A DNA stretch of 64,000 bases from CAVSZB01 sp964420395. GTDB taxonomy: Bacteria; Krumholzibacteriota; Krumholzibacteriia; LZORAL124-64-63. Made by a program: the position numbers and the translations under genes. The stretch is from contig CAYQTJ010000002.1 of assembly GCA_964420395.1 (NCBI GenBank), positions 11,486-75,485 on the forward strand. Reading direction: 5' to 3'. The notes beneath the pieces were generated by a model. It had not been told where the DNA came from. It was given only the letters and a program-made list of their open reading frames with translations, and searched no databases. Position 1 is the first letter of the stretch. Each line of letters opens with the position of its first letter. This document shows positions 9,031 through 17,789 of the stretch, piece after piece.

Positions 9031-9229
9031 GCCCCGCTCCCCGCTCGCGGCCGGCCCGGCCGCGCAAGACGCTGAAAGATAGCCGCGCGCCCGCCTCCGG
9101 GCCAATCGCGACCGGCCCGCTACACCGCGCGGTCGCCGGCTATTGCCTGGATTCGGCAATCGCCTACCATGACAGGACTTCCGCGCGAGCCGCCCGCGCC
9201 GCGCGCCTTCCGGGAGGGGGTCGGGCCGC

Positions 9230-9844
9230 ATGGACGTCGAAACCGCGATCCGCAGCCGCCGGTCGATCAAGCTGTTCGACCCGTCGCACCGCATCGACGA
9301 GCGCGAAACGGCGCGGCTGATCGAGCTGGCGGCGCTCTCCCCGACCGCCTTCAACCTCCAGCACTGGCGGTTCGTCGTGGTGCGGGATCCGCTGGTGCGC
9401 TTCCAGTTGCGCCAGGTCGCCTACGGCCAGTCCCAGGTCACCGACGCCGCCCTGCTGATCGCCGTCTGCGCCGACGTCAAGGCGTGGGACAGGGACCCGG
9501 AGCGGTGCTGGCGCAATGCCGATCCCCAGGAGCGCGACCGCATGGTGACCGCGATCCGCCGCTTCTACGCCCCCGACCCCCAGCTCCAGCGCGACGAGGC
9601 GATGCGCTCCTGCGCCCTCGCCGCCCAGACCCTCATGCTCGCCGCGACGGCGCTCGGCCACGGCACCTGCCCCATGGACGGCTTCGACTTCGGGGCGGTG
9701 GCGCGCATCCTCGAGCTGCCGCCCGACCACCTCGTGAGCATGTTCGTGGCGATCGGACGTCCGCTCGAGCCGGCCGGTCCGCGGCCCGGCCCGATCCCGG
9801 CGGCGGAGCTGACGTCTCTGGACCGCTTCGCCGGCAGGGGCTGA
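9230..9844 (+). CDS. Nitroreductase-family FMN oxidoreductase
   Basis: At 204 residues it fits the NfsB/YdjA-type nitroreductase fold. The N-terminal A-I-R-S-R-R-S-I-K-L-F segment is the FMN phosphate-binding signature, ALSPTAFNLQHWRF is the second FMN contact, and G-H-G-T-C-P-M-D-G is the conserved central region. It should reduce nitro compounds, quinones or similar acceptors with NAD(P)H in the cytoplasm; the physiological substrate is not evident. The ATG follows GGGAGGGGG. It stands alone, with pcm about 110 bp downstream in the same direction. Confidence 0.9.
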   Translation: MDVETAIRSRRSIKLFDPSHRIDERETARLIELAALSPTAFNLQHWRFVVVRDPLVRFQLRQVAYGQSQVTDAALLIAVCADVKAWDRDPERCWRNADPQERDRMVTAIRRFYAPDPQLQRDEAMRSCALAAQTLMLAATALGHGTCPMDGFDFGAVARILELPPDHLVSMFVAIGRPLEPAGPRPGPIPAAELTSLDRFAGRG

Positions 9845-9953
9845 GCCGCGCGGCCGCGAATCCGGACCGCGGCCCGCCGGTCCGTGCTATCCTGTCCCCA
9901 TGAAGCGCCTGCTCATGCTTCTCCTGTGCTCGATCCCGAGTCCGGAGCCGGCC

Positions 9954-10652
9954 ATGACCGAGCGTTCCCTGCCTCCGCACGCCGAGCGCGCCGCCGAGCG
10001 CGCCGCCGACCGCCGCGCAATGGTCGAGGTGATCGCCCGCCACGACCGCTTCGACGCCGCCAGGGCGGGCCGCCCCGAGCTGTCCCCGGCCGTGCTGGCG
10101 GCCATGACCCGCACCCCCCGCCACCTCTTCGTCCCCGCCGACCTGCAGTTCGAGGCCTACGCCGACCGCCCCCTGCCGATCGGCCACGGCCAGACGATCA
10201 GCCAGCCGTACATCGTCGCCCTGATGACCGGACTGCTGGCGGTGTCGCCCGGCGACACGGTGCTGGAGGTGGGCACCGGCTCGGGCTACCAGGCCGCGGT
10301 GCTGGCGGAGATGGGCGTGACGGTGCACAGCATCGAGATCGTGGTGCCGCTGGCCCGGCGCGCCCGCCGCGACCTGGCCGCCGCCGGCTACGCCGACCGC
10401 GTCACCGTGCACGAGGGCGACGGCTACGCCGGCCTGCCCGATCTGGCGCCGTTCGCCGGCGTGATCGTCACCGCGGCGCCCGACCACGTGCCCCCCCCGC
10501 TGATCGAGCAGCTGAAGCCGGGCGGCCGCCTGGTGATCCCGGTGGGGCCGGCCGGGCACGACCAGGAACTGCTGGTCGTGGTGAAGGGGAAGGACGGCGT
10601 GGTGCGCAGCGAGCGGGTGTTGGGGGTGCGGTTCGTGCCGTTGACGCGCTGA
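9954..10652 (+). CDS. pcm: Protein-L-isoaspartate O-methyltransferase
   Basis: A SAM-dependent methyltransferase that repairs isoaspartyl damage in proteins. Motif I is V-L-E-V-G-T-G-S-G-Y-Q, preceded by the family-specific GHGQTISQPYIVALM and by TPRHLFVP. I chose the ATG at 9954 because GGAG lies seven bases upstream, giving 232 residues. An ATG at 9900 would add an 18-residue hydrophobic leader (MKRLLMLLLCS), which could be a secretion signal, but it lacks a ribosome site. It is convergent with the small membrane protein that follows. Confidence 0.9.
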   Translation: MTERSLPPHAERAAERAADRRAMVEVIARHDRFDAARAGRPELSPAVLAAMTRTPRHLFVPADLQFEAYADRPLPIGHGQTISQPYIVALMTGLLAVSPGDTVLEVGTGSGYQAAVLAEMGVTVHSIEIVVPLARRARRDLAAAGYADRVTVHEGDGYAGLPDLAPFAGVIVTAAPDHVPPPLIEQLKPGGRLVIPVGPAGHDQELLVVVKGKDGVVRSERVLGVRFVPLTR

Positions 10653-10692
10653 CCCGCCGGCCGTCCCGCGGGGCCGGCGCGCGCGGGCCGGT

Positions 10693-11163
10693 TCAGGATC
10701 GCCGCGAGCGGCGCCGGCGCTGGGGCGCCGGACGCGTCGGGGGACGGTGCGCCGCGCCGACGAGGTAGAGCGTGCCGGTCAGGGCGGAGAAGGCCGAGAA
10801 GGCGAAGGCGCGCGCCGGGACGGCGCCGCCGCGCAGGACGACGACCAGGTCGACCAGCAGCAGCAGCCCGCGCAGGGCGTAGATCGCGCCGATCCCCAGC
10901 AGCACCGTCCGCGCCCGCGCCAGGCGGCGCAGCACCCCCGCGCCGGACAGCGCGTACAGGGCCCACGCCGTGAACACCAGGGCCAGCGCGAGCGTGAGGA
11001 GCGTCGGCAGGACGACCTCGCCCCGTTCCATCCGCGCCGCGAGCGCGGGCGCCCCGAAGAAGCGGTACCAGTCGGCCCCCCCGAACGCCGTCCCGACGTG
11101 CACGGCGGCGACCAGTCCGCTGCAGCCCGCCGCGAGCAGCAGCGCCGTCCGTGTGCGTGCCAT
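10693..11163 (-). CDS. Small four-helix membrane protein
   Basis: 156 residues with an AAGGAA ribosome site. Hydropathy by eye gives four membrane segments at about residues 8-27, 50-72, 83-107 and 115-135, followed by an Arg/Pro-rich basic tail. No family motif is recognised. It lies 36 bp downstream of the GT-C-type gene on the same strand and may be co-transcribed with it. Confidence 0.7.
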   Translation of the reverse strand: MARTRTALLLAAGCSGLVAAVHVGTAFGGADWYRFFGAPALAARMERGEVVLPTLLTLALALVFTAWALYALSGAGVLRRLARARTVLLGIGAIYALRGLLLLVDLVVVLRGGAVPARAFAFSAFSALTGTLYLVGAAHRPPTRPAPQRRRRSRRS

Positions 11164-11198
11164 TCCGCGTTCCTTTCTTCCGGTCCCGCCGGCGACGC

Positions 11199-12716
11199 CT
11201 ACCTGGCGACGTCCGCCGCCGTGGCGCGGTACAGGTAGCAGTCCTCTTCGCCGACGATGCCGCCCGTGAACCGGGCGAGCTCCGCCAGGGCGAGTCCCGC
11301 CGGCAGTGGCCCCGGCGGCCGGTCGAGCAGCAGCAGCGCCGGTTCGCCCGGCGACGCCGCGAGCCGCGCCCGCAGTCGCTCGAGCAGCCCGGCCTGCAGG
11401 TGCGGACGCGCGTTCGCGCCGGAGCGCCAGATGGAGAAGCTGGCCCAGCGTTCGTCACCGAGCTGGTAGACCGGTCGATCCAGGTGCGCGCTCAGGGGGG
11501 GGCCGAGCCGACGGCGGTCGACGTAGATGGGCAGCGGGCTCAGATCGGACGAGGACAGCCGGGCCGCGGCCGCCTTCGTCTGCGAGAACGGATGTCGCCA
11601 GTCCGCCACGTAGGCGTAGCACCCGGCCACGGCCTGCGCGCCGAGCAGGCCCCACAGCAGGGGAGCGCGGATCGCGTCGGACCGCCGCCGCCACCGGCTC
11701 GCGCGTGCTGACGGGGCTCGCGCGTCGGGCTCGCGGGCGAACAGCCACAGTCCCGCCAGCAGCGCCACGTAGAGATGGCCCTGGTGGCGCAGCGCGCCGC
11801 CGAACTTCAGCAGGCTGAACGCCAGCAGGCCGGCCGTCGCCAGCGCGTAGAAGAGGAGGGCGCGGGCACGCGGCAAGAGGGCCAGCGCGCCCAGCCCCAG
11901 CATCAGCAGCCCCGCGGCGAACATGACGTCGCCCGAGGCGAAGCCCTCCAGGACGTTCGTATCCCAGAACGGCGGGGGGGCGAAGCGGGGGAGCGGCACG
12001 TAGCTGCGCCAGACGCCGCGCACGACGCCATGGACCCGATTCGCATCCAGGTCGTGTCCCCACCCGGCGTGCGCCGCGTCGGCCGCCGGGACCATCTGGA
12101 GGACGGCGAGCGCGCAGCCGACGGCGAAGACGAGGAGCGGCCGGCGCCGCCGCGCGCCCGTCCGCTCCGTGAAGAGGGGCACGGCGAACGCCAGCGCGAG
12201 GATCAGGCCGTAGATGCTGGTGTTCGCCAGCAGCGCCAGCACGAGGCCCAGGGCCGGCAGCCGCTCCCGTCGCCGGGGGAGGAGCGCGCAGCAGACCCAG
12301 AGCAGCGCGATCCCCAGCCCGTACGCGCGCGCGATCAGCCCGTACTCGAACAGCGTGAAGTAGCCGGCGGCGAACAGGATCTTCGGGAGCCTCCCCAGCG
12401 GCGCGTGGCGCGCCACGACCCAGACCCCCGCGGCGGCCAGCCCCGCGTGCAGCGCCTGCATGGCGAAGACCTGGCGCGTGACGCGCGTGACCAGCCAGAG
12501 CAGCAGGTGCCACAGGGCGGGATGCCCCTCGTGCCGCATGTTGGCCAGCAGGGCCCACGGCGTGGCGCTGTCGCGCGCCAGCAGCCACGCCTGCGCCTCG
12601 TCGCGCCAGATCTCGTGCCGCGCGACACCGGCCAGCGCGGCGGCGCAGAACAGGGCGGTGAGCAGGGCGGCGAAGCGGCTCGCGTCGGGCGGGGCCAGGG
12701 AGTCGGACTCGTTCAT
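11199..12716 (-). CDS. Polytopic membrane protein, GT-C glycosyltransferase-like
   Basis: 505 residues, with about ten to eleven membrane helices in the first 370 residues and a soluble C-terminal part. The first periplasmic loop has R-H-E-I-W-R-D-E-A-Q-A-W: an acidic residue directly after helix 1, as in GT-C enzymes (ArnT/PMT family) that use lipid-linked sugars. Another loop carries the conserved-looking N-M-R-H-E-G-H-P-A-L-W-H. It probably transfers a sugar from a polyprenyl donor to an envelope acceptor; the acceptor cannot be named. A divergent gap of 399 bp separates it from the next gene. Confidence 0.75.
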   Translation of the reverse strand: MNESDSLAPPDASRFAALLTALFCAAALAGVARHEIWRDEAQAWLLARDSATPWALLANMRHEGHPALWHLLLWLVTRVTRQVFAMQALHAGLAAAGVWVVARHAPLGRLPKILFAAGYFTLFEYGLIARAYGLGIALLWVCCALLPRRRERLPALGLVLALLANTSIYGLILALAFAVPLFTERTGARRRRPLLVFAVGCALAVLQMVPAADAAHAGWGHDLDANRVHGVVRGVWRSYVPLPRFAPPPFWDTNVLEGFASGDVMFAAGLLMLGLGALALLPRARALLFYALATAGLLAFSLLKFGGALRHQGHLYVALLAGLWLFAREPDARAPSARASRWRRRSDAIRAPLLWGLLGAQAVAGCYAYVADWRHPFSQTKAAAARLSSSDLSPLPIYVDRRRLGPPLSAHLDRPVYQLGDERWASFSIWRSGANARPHLQAGLLERLRARLAASPGEPALLLLDRPPGPLPAGLALAELARFTGGIVGEEDCYLYRATAADVAR

Positions 12717-13115
12717 GGGTGCTCCGGGCCCGGGACCGGCAAGTCAGCGGGCGCGAAACCCGCCGGGCTCCGCGGCGCGGCGAGAGCTTAGGCAGGCCGG
12801 AGCGGGGCGTCAATGCCGCCTGGCCGGGCGGCGTTGCGCTGTCCCGGCAACGGCGACATCGAGGGCTGAATCAATCTTCACACTCTCCGTTCGCGAGCCC
12901 GGGAAATTTTCCGCAACCCGTGCGCTTTTTGCGCAACGAATCGTTCTTTCCTACGTACCTTGATTCTGTTTTCGCAAATGTACGCCGGCCGATTCGATCG
13001 GCGCGGCGCCACGACGCCACCCGTCCCCCCTGCCGCCCCTACCCGGTGAGCTGGAGACGCAGCGCCGCGGCGCCCCTGCGATCCCGCGGGGACCGCTGGA
13101 ACACCGGGAGTGACC
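12717..13115. promoter_or_regulatory. Divergent intergenic region with three TTTT(n)GCAA motifs
   Basis: The gap lies between two divergent genes and is AT-richer than its surroundings at 12865-12985. It contains three similar words in the same orientation: TTTTCCGCAAC (12907-12917), TTTTTGCGCAAC (12926-12937) and TTTTCGCAAA (12969-12978). They could be regulator sites. No gene is seen here. Confidence 0.35.
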
Positions 13116-14597
13116 ATGCTGCGCAGAGTGCTGGCGTCCGCGCTGGGGCTCATCCTCGTTCTGGCCCTCACGGGGCTCGTGGCGCGGGATCGCGCGCGCT
13201 CCCCGCGCCGTCCGGACGTCGTGATGATCGCCATCGACACCCTTCGGGGCGACCATCTCCACTGCTTCGGCAACGACTGGATCCGCACGCCCCATCTCGA
13301 CGCCCTGGCCCGCGACGGAGTCCGCTTCACGCGCTGCTACGCCACCGCGCCGTGGACCCTGCCGTCGTTCGCCTCGATCTTCACCGGCTTGACGCCGAGC
13401 CACCACGGCGCCGTCGGCGGGACGCGCGAGGTCCTCGACGACCGCTTCACCACCCTCGCCGAGCACCTCGACCGCGCCGGCTACCGCACCTACGGCTACG
13501 CGACCGTCAAGTGGCTGACCCCCCCGTTCGGCACGGCCCAGGGCTTCAACTTCGAGCTGCCGGTGGAGTCGCCGCCGGACCTCGAAGGGGGACCGCTGGT
13601 GACGGCGCTGGGGCGGGCCACGTTCGACCTGCCGCGCGACAAGCCGCTCTTCACGTTCCTGCACTACTTCGACGCGCACGCCCCGTACGCGCCGCCGCCG
13701 CCGTTCGCGCGCATGTACTACGAGGGCGACGAGCGGGCGCCCGGCGCGCCGGTGCTCGACTTCCTGCGCTCGCCCGCCAACGCCGCGCCCAACCGCGCCG
13801 GAGGCATCTACGACTGGCTGGCCGGCGTGACCGACCTGCGGTTCCCCGCGCGGGAGTACGCGGCCGGCGTCAGCTACACCGACGACCACGTGGGGCGGGT
13901 CGTGGCCGAACTCAAGCGGCGCAAGCGCTATGACGACACGCTGATCATCGTCGTGGCCGACCACGGCGAACACCTCGGCGAGCACGGCCTCTGGTTCACG
14001 CACGCGCTGCCGTACCAGGAGACGCTGCACGTGCCCCTGCTCGTCAAGCTGCCGCGCGGCCGCGCCGCCGGCCGCCTGATCGATACGCCGGTCTCCACGC
14101 TCGACCTCCTGCCGACCCTGCTCGACTGGCTCGACCTCCCTGCGGCGGAAGGCGACGGGCGGAGCCTGCGGGATCTCGTCGAGGGGCGCGACCGGGGCGA
14201 CGCCTCGCTGCTCGTGGCCGAGCAGGGGTCGGAGCCGGACGACCTCTCCAAGTCGCTGACCGACTGGCCGTGGAAGATGATCTACTTCCGCTCTCCCGCG
14301 GGCGAGCGCTACGAGCTCTACGATCTGAGCCGGGACCCCGACGAGCGGCACGACCTCGCCGCGCAGCGCCCGGCCGACCTGGCCCGCCTCAGCGCCCGCC
14401 TCTGGACGCTGTTCGAAGAGCAGCACCCCCTCGGTTTCGGCTCCGCGTCGGGCCCGGCCGACCTGGACGCCGCCGCGCGCCGGCAACTGCGCTCCCTCGG
14501 CTACCTGACGGGGCGCGCCGCTTCGGAGCCGCCGGCCCCATCCGCTCCCGGCTCCCCCTCCGGCCCGGCCCGGGCCGCGAGCCGCGCGCGCGACTGA
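13116..14597 (+). CDS. Sulfatase/alkaline-phosphatase-fold hydrolase, atypical nucleophile
   Basis: 493 residues. The start at 13116 follows GGGAG by five bases. A single N-terminal hydrophobic segment (residues ~5-24) anchors or exports it. The fold is that of sulfatases: I-A-I-D-T-L-R-G-D-H at the first metal site and A-D-H-G-E-H-L-G-E-H-G at the second (about D282, H283). At the position of the formylglycine cysteine (C-x-P-x-R) this protein has T-L-P-S-F: Thr (about 81) replaces Cys and Phe replaces Arg. It is therefore unlikely to be an FGly sulfatase; a phosphodiesterase or phospho-transferase of the superfamily fits better. The tail is Ala/Pro/Ser-rich. Confidence 0.85.
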   Translation: MLRRVLASALGLILVLALTGLVARDRARSPRRPDVVMIAIDTLRGDHLHCFGNDWIRTPHLDALARDGVRFTRCYATAPWTLPSFASIFTGLTPSHHGAVGGTREVLDDRFTTLAEHLDRAGYRTYGYATVKWLTPPFGTAQGFNFELPVESPPDLEGGPLVTALGRATFDLPRDKPLFTFLHYFDAHAPYAPPPPFARMYYEGDERAPGAPVLDFLRSPANAAPNRAGGIYDWLAGVTDLRFPAREYAAGVSYTDDHVGRVVAELKRRKRYDDTLIIVVADHGEHLGEHGLWFTHALPYQETLHVPLLVKLPRGRAAGRLIDTPVSTLDLLPTLLDWLDLPAAEGDGRSLRDLVEGRDRGDASLLVAEQGSEPDDLSKSLTDWPWKMIYFRSPAGERYELYDLSRDPDERHDLAAQRPADLARLSARLWTLFEEQHPLGFGSASGPADLDAAARRQLRSLGYLTGRAASEPPAPSAPGSPSGPARAASRARD

Positions 14598-14716
14598 GCC
14601 GCGGGAGGCTGCGGTTCCTTTCCCCGTTTACGTCGCAGGAAGAAAGAAATATCCTCACCCGGACGGTCGGAACGGATCGGACGCCGTGTCGCCGCCTGCC
14701 CCGGGGGGTGGATCGG

Positions 14717-15229
14717 ATGGCCTTCAGCGCCCTCGATGATCCTGCCCGCCAGCCTGCGCCCGCCGACCTGCGCCGGGTTCTCGCCGCCGCGGCCCCGCTG
14801 TGGCGCAGGATCATCTCCCATGCTGCCGAAAGCTGTCCGCCCATCACCGAGGTATGGAGCCACGGGGGCGCCAGGGGGGGATGGTCGCTTCGTCTCAAGC
14901 GGGGCGATCGCGTCCTTCTCTACATGACGCCGCAGGCCTCGTGCATCCAGGTCGGTTTCGTCCTCGGCGAGAAGGCCGCCCGGTCCGCGCACGCGGTCGG
15001 GCTGCCGGCGCCGGTCCTGGAGCTGATCGACAAGGCGCCCCGTTACGCGGAGGGGCGCGGGATCCGCTTCCCGGTCGCCACGGACGCCGACCTGTCCGTG
15101 GTGAAGCACCTGCTCGCGCTGAAGGCGGGGGCGGTCGCGGCGCCGAAGTCGAAGCCGACGCCGGCGCGCGCGGCGCCCGGCGCGGCGGGTGATGCCGTTT
15201 CCGGCCCGCCGAGGCGCCGCAGTTCCTGA
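14717..15229 (+). CDS. DUF3788-like protein
   Basis: 170 residues from the ATG at 14717. It resembles DUF3788 proteins (small cytoplasmic YdeI/DUF1801-like fold): W-S-L-R-L-K-R-G-D-R-V-L-L-Y-M-T-P, then F-V-L-G-E-K-A, and a late G-I-R-F-P-V segment. The last ~25 residues are a Lys/Pro/Ala-rich tail. Biochemical function is unknown for the family. It is 120 bp after the sulfatase-like gene and 140 bp before terC. Confidence 0.65.
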   Translation: MAFSALDDPARQPAPADLRRVLAAAAPLWRRIISHAAESCPPITEVWSHGGARGGWSLRLKRGDRVLLYMTPQASCIQVGFVLGEKAARSAHAVGLPAPVLELIDKAPRYAEGRGIRFPVATDADLSVVKHLLALKAGAVAAPKSKPTPARAAPGAAGDAVSGPPRRRSS

Positions 15230-15370
15230 ACCGTTGCCCGTTCACGCCTTCGCAGCGATTGTGTCCGCTCGTGAGACCCGGGAACGGGCGGCCTCCGGGG
15301 ACGGCATCCCCGGGGCACGACCGACCGGGCGCGGTCGCCCGGCCTGGAATCCGGAGGAGAGGCGCTCGTC

Positions 15371-16447
15371 ATGATCTGGCTCTGGTTCGCCTTCATCGCG
15401 CTGATTCTGCTTCTGCTGGCGCTGGACCTGGGGGTCTTCCACCGCAAGGCCCATGTCGTCGGCGTGAGGGAGGCCGTCGGCTGGTCCGCGGTGTGGATCG
15501 CCATGGGGCTGGCGTTCTCGGTCTTCGTCTACTTCGCCTACGACGGCCACTGGTTCGGCCTCGGCACCGTTGCGGACGCGGTCGACGGGGTCGTGAACGA
15601 CGGCGCCTCGGCGGTGGGGAAGTACCTGACCGGCTACGTCGTCGAGAAGTCGCTCAGCGTCGACAACATCTTCGTGATCGCCATGATCTTCGGCTTCTTC
15701 GCCGTGCCGCCGCTCTACCAGCACCGCGTGCTGTTCTGGGGCATCATCGGCGCGCTGATCATGCGCGGGGCCATGATCTGGCTCGGGGCGAAGCTGATCG
15801 CGGAGTTCCACTGGATCCTCTACGTCTTTGCGGCCTTCCTGATCCTGACGGCGATCAAGATGCTCGCCGTCAAGACGGAGCACGCCGACCCGGGCCGCAA
15901 CGTGGTCGTCCGGCTGACGCGACGCCTGTTCCCCGTGACCGCCCGCTTCCACGGCGAGCATTTCGTCGTGCGGGCCGGGACGTCGGCGTCGCTCGAGAGC
16001 GAGGTTCCCGGCGCGGCCGCCCTGCCGGACGAGGTGGTGGCGAAGGCGAAGCCGGGCACGCTGCTGCTCACGCCGCTGGCCCTGGCGCTCGTGATGGTCG
16101 AGACGACCGACCTGATCTTCGCCGTCGACTCGATCCCGGCCATCTTCGCGATCACGTCCGATCCGTTCCTCGTCTTCACCAGCAACGTGTTCGCGATCCT
16201 CGGCCTGCGATCGCTCTACTTCGCCCTGGCCGGGATGGTGAACAGGTTCCGCTACCTCAAGGTGGCGCTGGCCCTGGTGCTGATGGTCGTGGGGGTGAAG
16301 ATGCTGCTCGCCGAGTGGCTCAAGCGCCTCCTCGGGAAGCAGTTCAACCTCTACGTGCTGGCCGCGGTGCTGGGGATCCTGGCGGTCGGCGTCGTCTGCT
16401 CGCTCCTGGCCGATCGTCGCGACCGCGCCCGGGGAATGGCCCGATGA
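15371..16447 (+). CDS. TerC-family integral membrane protein
   Basis: 358 residues with about nine membrane segments, preceded by a strong GGAGGAGAGG site. The family signature K-S-L-S-V-D-N-I-F-V-I lies near residue 95, and T-T-D-L-I-F-A-V-D-S-I-P-A-I near 250. TerC/Alx proteins are linked to tellurite resistance, and some export manganese. No recognisable manganese riboswitch is visible upstream. The stop overlaps the nhaA start (ATGA), so an ion-homeostasis operon with NhaA is likely. Confidence 0.92.
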   Translation: MIWLWFAFIALILLLLALDLGVFHRKAHVVGVREAVGWSAVWIAMGLAFSVFVYFAYDGHWFGLGTVADAVDGVVNDGASAVGKYLTGYVVEKSLSVDNIFVIAMIFGFFAVPPLYQHRVLFWGIIGALIMRGAMIWLGAKLIAEFHWILYVFAAFLILTAIKMLAVKTEHADPGRNVVVRLTRRLFPVTARFHGEHFVVRAGTSASLESEVPGAAALPDEVVAKAKPGTLLLTPLALALVMVETTDLIFAVDSIPAIFAITSDPFLVFTSNVFAILGLRSLYFALAGMVNRFRYLKVALALVLMVVGVKMLLAEWLKRLLGKQFNLYVLAAVLGILAVGVVCSLLADRRDRARGMAR

Positions 16448-17685
16448 GGACGATGGCCGACAGGGCTCTGAAGCCGCTGCAGGACTTCCTGCGGCTCGAA
16501 GCCGCCGGCGGCCTCCTGCTGATGGCGGCGACCGCCGTGGCCCTGGTCGCCGCCAACTCCCCCCTGGCCGGTCCCTATGCCGCCCTGCTGGACCTGCCGC
16601 TCGAATTCAGGATCGGCGGCTTCGCCATCGCCAAGCCGCTGCTGCTGTGGATCAACGATGGCCTGATGGCCGTGTTCTTCTTCCTCGTGGGCCTGGAGCT
16701 GAAGCGCGAACTGATCGAGGGGCACCTGTCGAGCCTGCGCCGGGCGAGCCTGCCGGCGTTCGCGGCCCTGGGCGGAATGCTCGCGCCCGCCGCTCTCTAC
16801 GCGGCTCTCAACCGCGGCGACCCCGTCGCGTTGAGAGGATGGGCCATCCCCACGGCAACCGACATCGCCTTCGCGCTGGGGGTATTGTCCCTGCTGGGCA
16901 GCCGGGTGCCGTCCGCGTTGAAGGCCTTCCTGCTGAGCGTGGCCATCTTCGACGACCTCGGGGCGATCATCGTGATCGCCCTGTTCTACACGGACGGGCT
17001 GTCGCTGCTCTCCCTCGCCGTGGCGGCCGTGCTCGTGCTCGGCCTGGCCGGCCTCAACCGGGCGGGCGTGACCAGGCCGGCCGCCTATCTCCTGATCGGC
17101 GTGCCGCTGTGGGTGGCGGTGCTCAAGTCCGGCGTGCACGCCACGCTGGCCGGCGTCGTGGTGGCGATGTTCATCCCGCTGCGCGCGCGCCCCGGATCCC
17201 CCGCGGCGGCGCCCGCGCCCGAGCCGTTGCTGCGCCGCCTGGAGCACGCGCTGCATCCCTGGGTGGCGTTCGGCGTGCTGCCGGTCTTCGCGTTCGCCAA
17301 CGCCGGCGTCCCGCTCGCCGGGCTCTCCCTGGCGGACGCGCTGCATCCGGTCCCGCTCGGCATCGCGGGCGGGCTGTTCGTCGGCAAGCAGATCGGCGTC
17401 TTGGCGATGAGCGGGCTGGCGGTGCGGCTGGGTCTGGCATCGCGGCCCGACGGGGTCGGCTGGCGGCAGCTGTACGGGACGGCGCTGCTGTGCGGCGTCG
17501 GCTTCACGATGAGCCTCTTCATCGCGTCACTGGCGTTCGAACAAGGCGGGCCGGCCTATTCCGGGGCGGAGCGACTCGGCATCCTGGGCGGTTCGCTCCT
17601 GTCGGGGCTGGCCGGCTATGTCGTGCTGCGGGCGGGTCCGGGTCCGGCGCCGGACGGGGCGGCGCTGGCGCGCCCCACGGCATAG
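16444..17685 (+). CDS. nhaA: Na+/H+ antiporter NhaA
   Basis: 413 residues and about twelve membrane helices, matching the family length. The key residues are visible: the helix IV T-A-T-D-I-A-F-A-L-G segment (D140) and the helix V aspartate pair F-D-D-L-G-A-I (D170-D171), which bind and exchange Na+ and H+. The helix II N-D-G-L-M-A-V-F-F-F-L-V-G-L-E-L-K-R signature is intact. It overlaps terC by four bases, so both are probably translated together. NhaA expels sodium at alkaline pH. Confidence 0.95.
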   Translation: MRTMADRALKPLQDFLRLEAAGGLLLMAATAVALVAANSPLAGPYAALLDLPLEFRIGGFAIAKPLLLWINDGLMAVFFFLVGLELKRELIEGHLSSLRRASLPAFAALGGMLAPAALYAALNRGDPVALRGWAIPTATDIAFALGVLSLLGSRVPSALKAFLLSVAIFDDLGAIIVIALFYTDGLSLLSLAVAAVLVLGLAGLNRAGVTRPAAYLLIGVPLWVAVLKSGVHATLAGVVVAMFIPLRARPGSPAAAPAPEPLLRRLEHALHPWVAFGVLPVFAFANAGVPLAGLSLADALHPVPLGIAGGLFVGKQIGVLAMSGLAVRLGLASRPDGVGWRQLYGTALLCGVGFTMSLFIASLAFEQGGPAYSGAERLGILGGSLLSGLAGYVVLRAGPGPAPDGAALARPTA

Positions 17686-17789
17686 GCGAGGATGACGCGA
17701 TGACGACTCCGCTGCTGTGCTGTTGGCGCGCCCCGCGCGGACGTGGCCCCGCCACGGGAAGCGCGCCGAGCACCCGACAGGAGGGGGCC

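Noticed and set aside
15230..15370. Manganese (yybP-ykoY) riboswitch upstream of terC
   Set aside because: The expected conserved loops are not visible in the 140-bp leader; only unstructured GC-rich sequence is seen.
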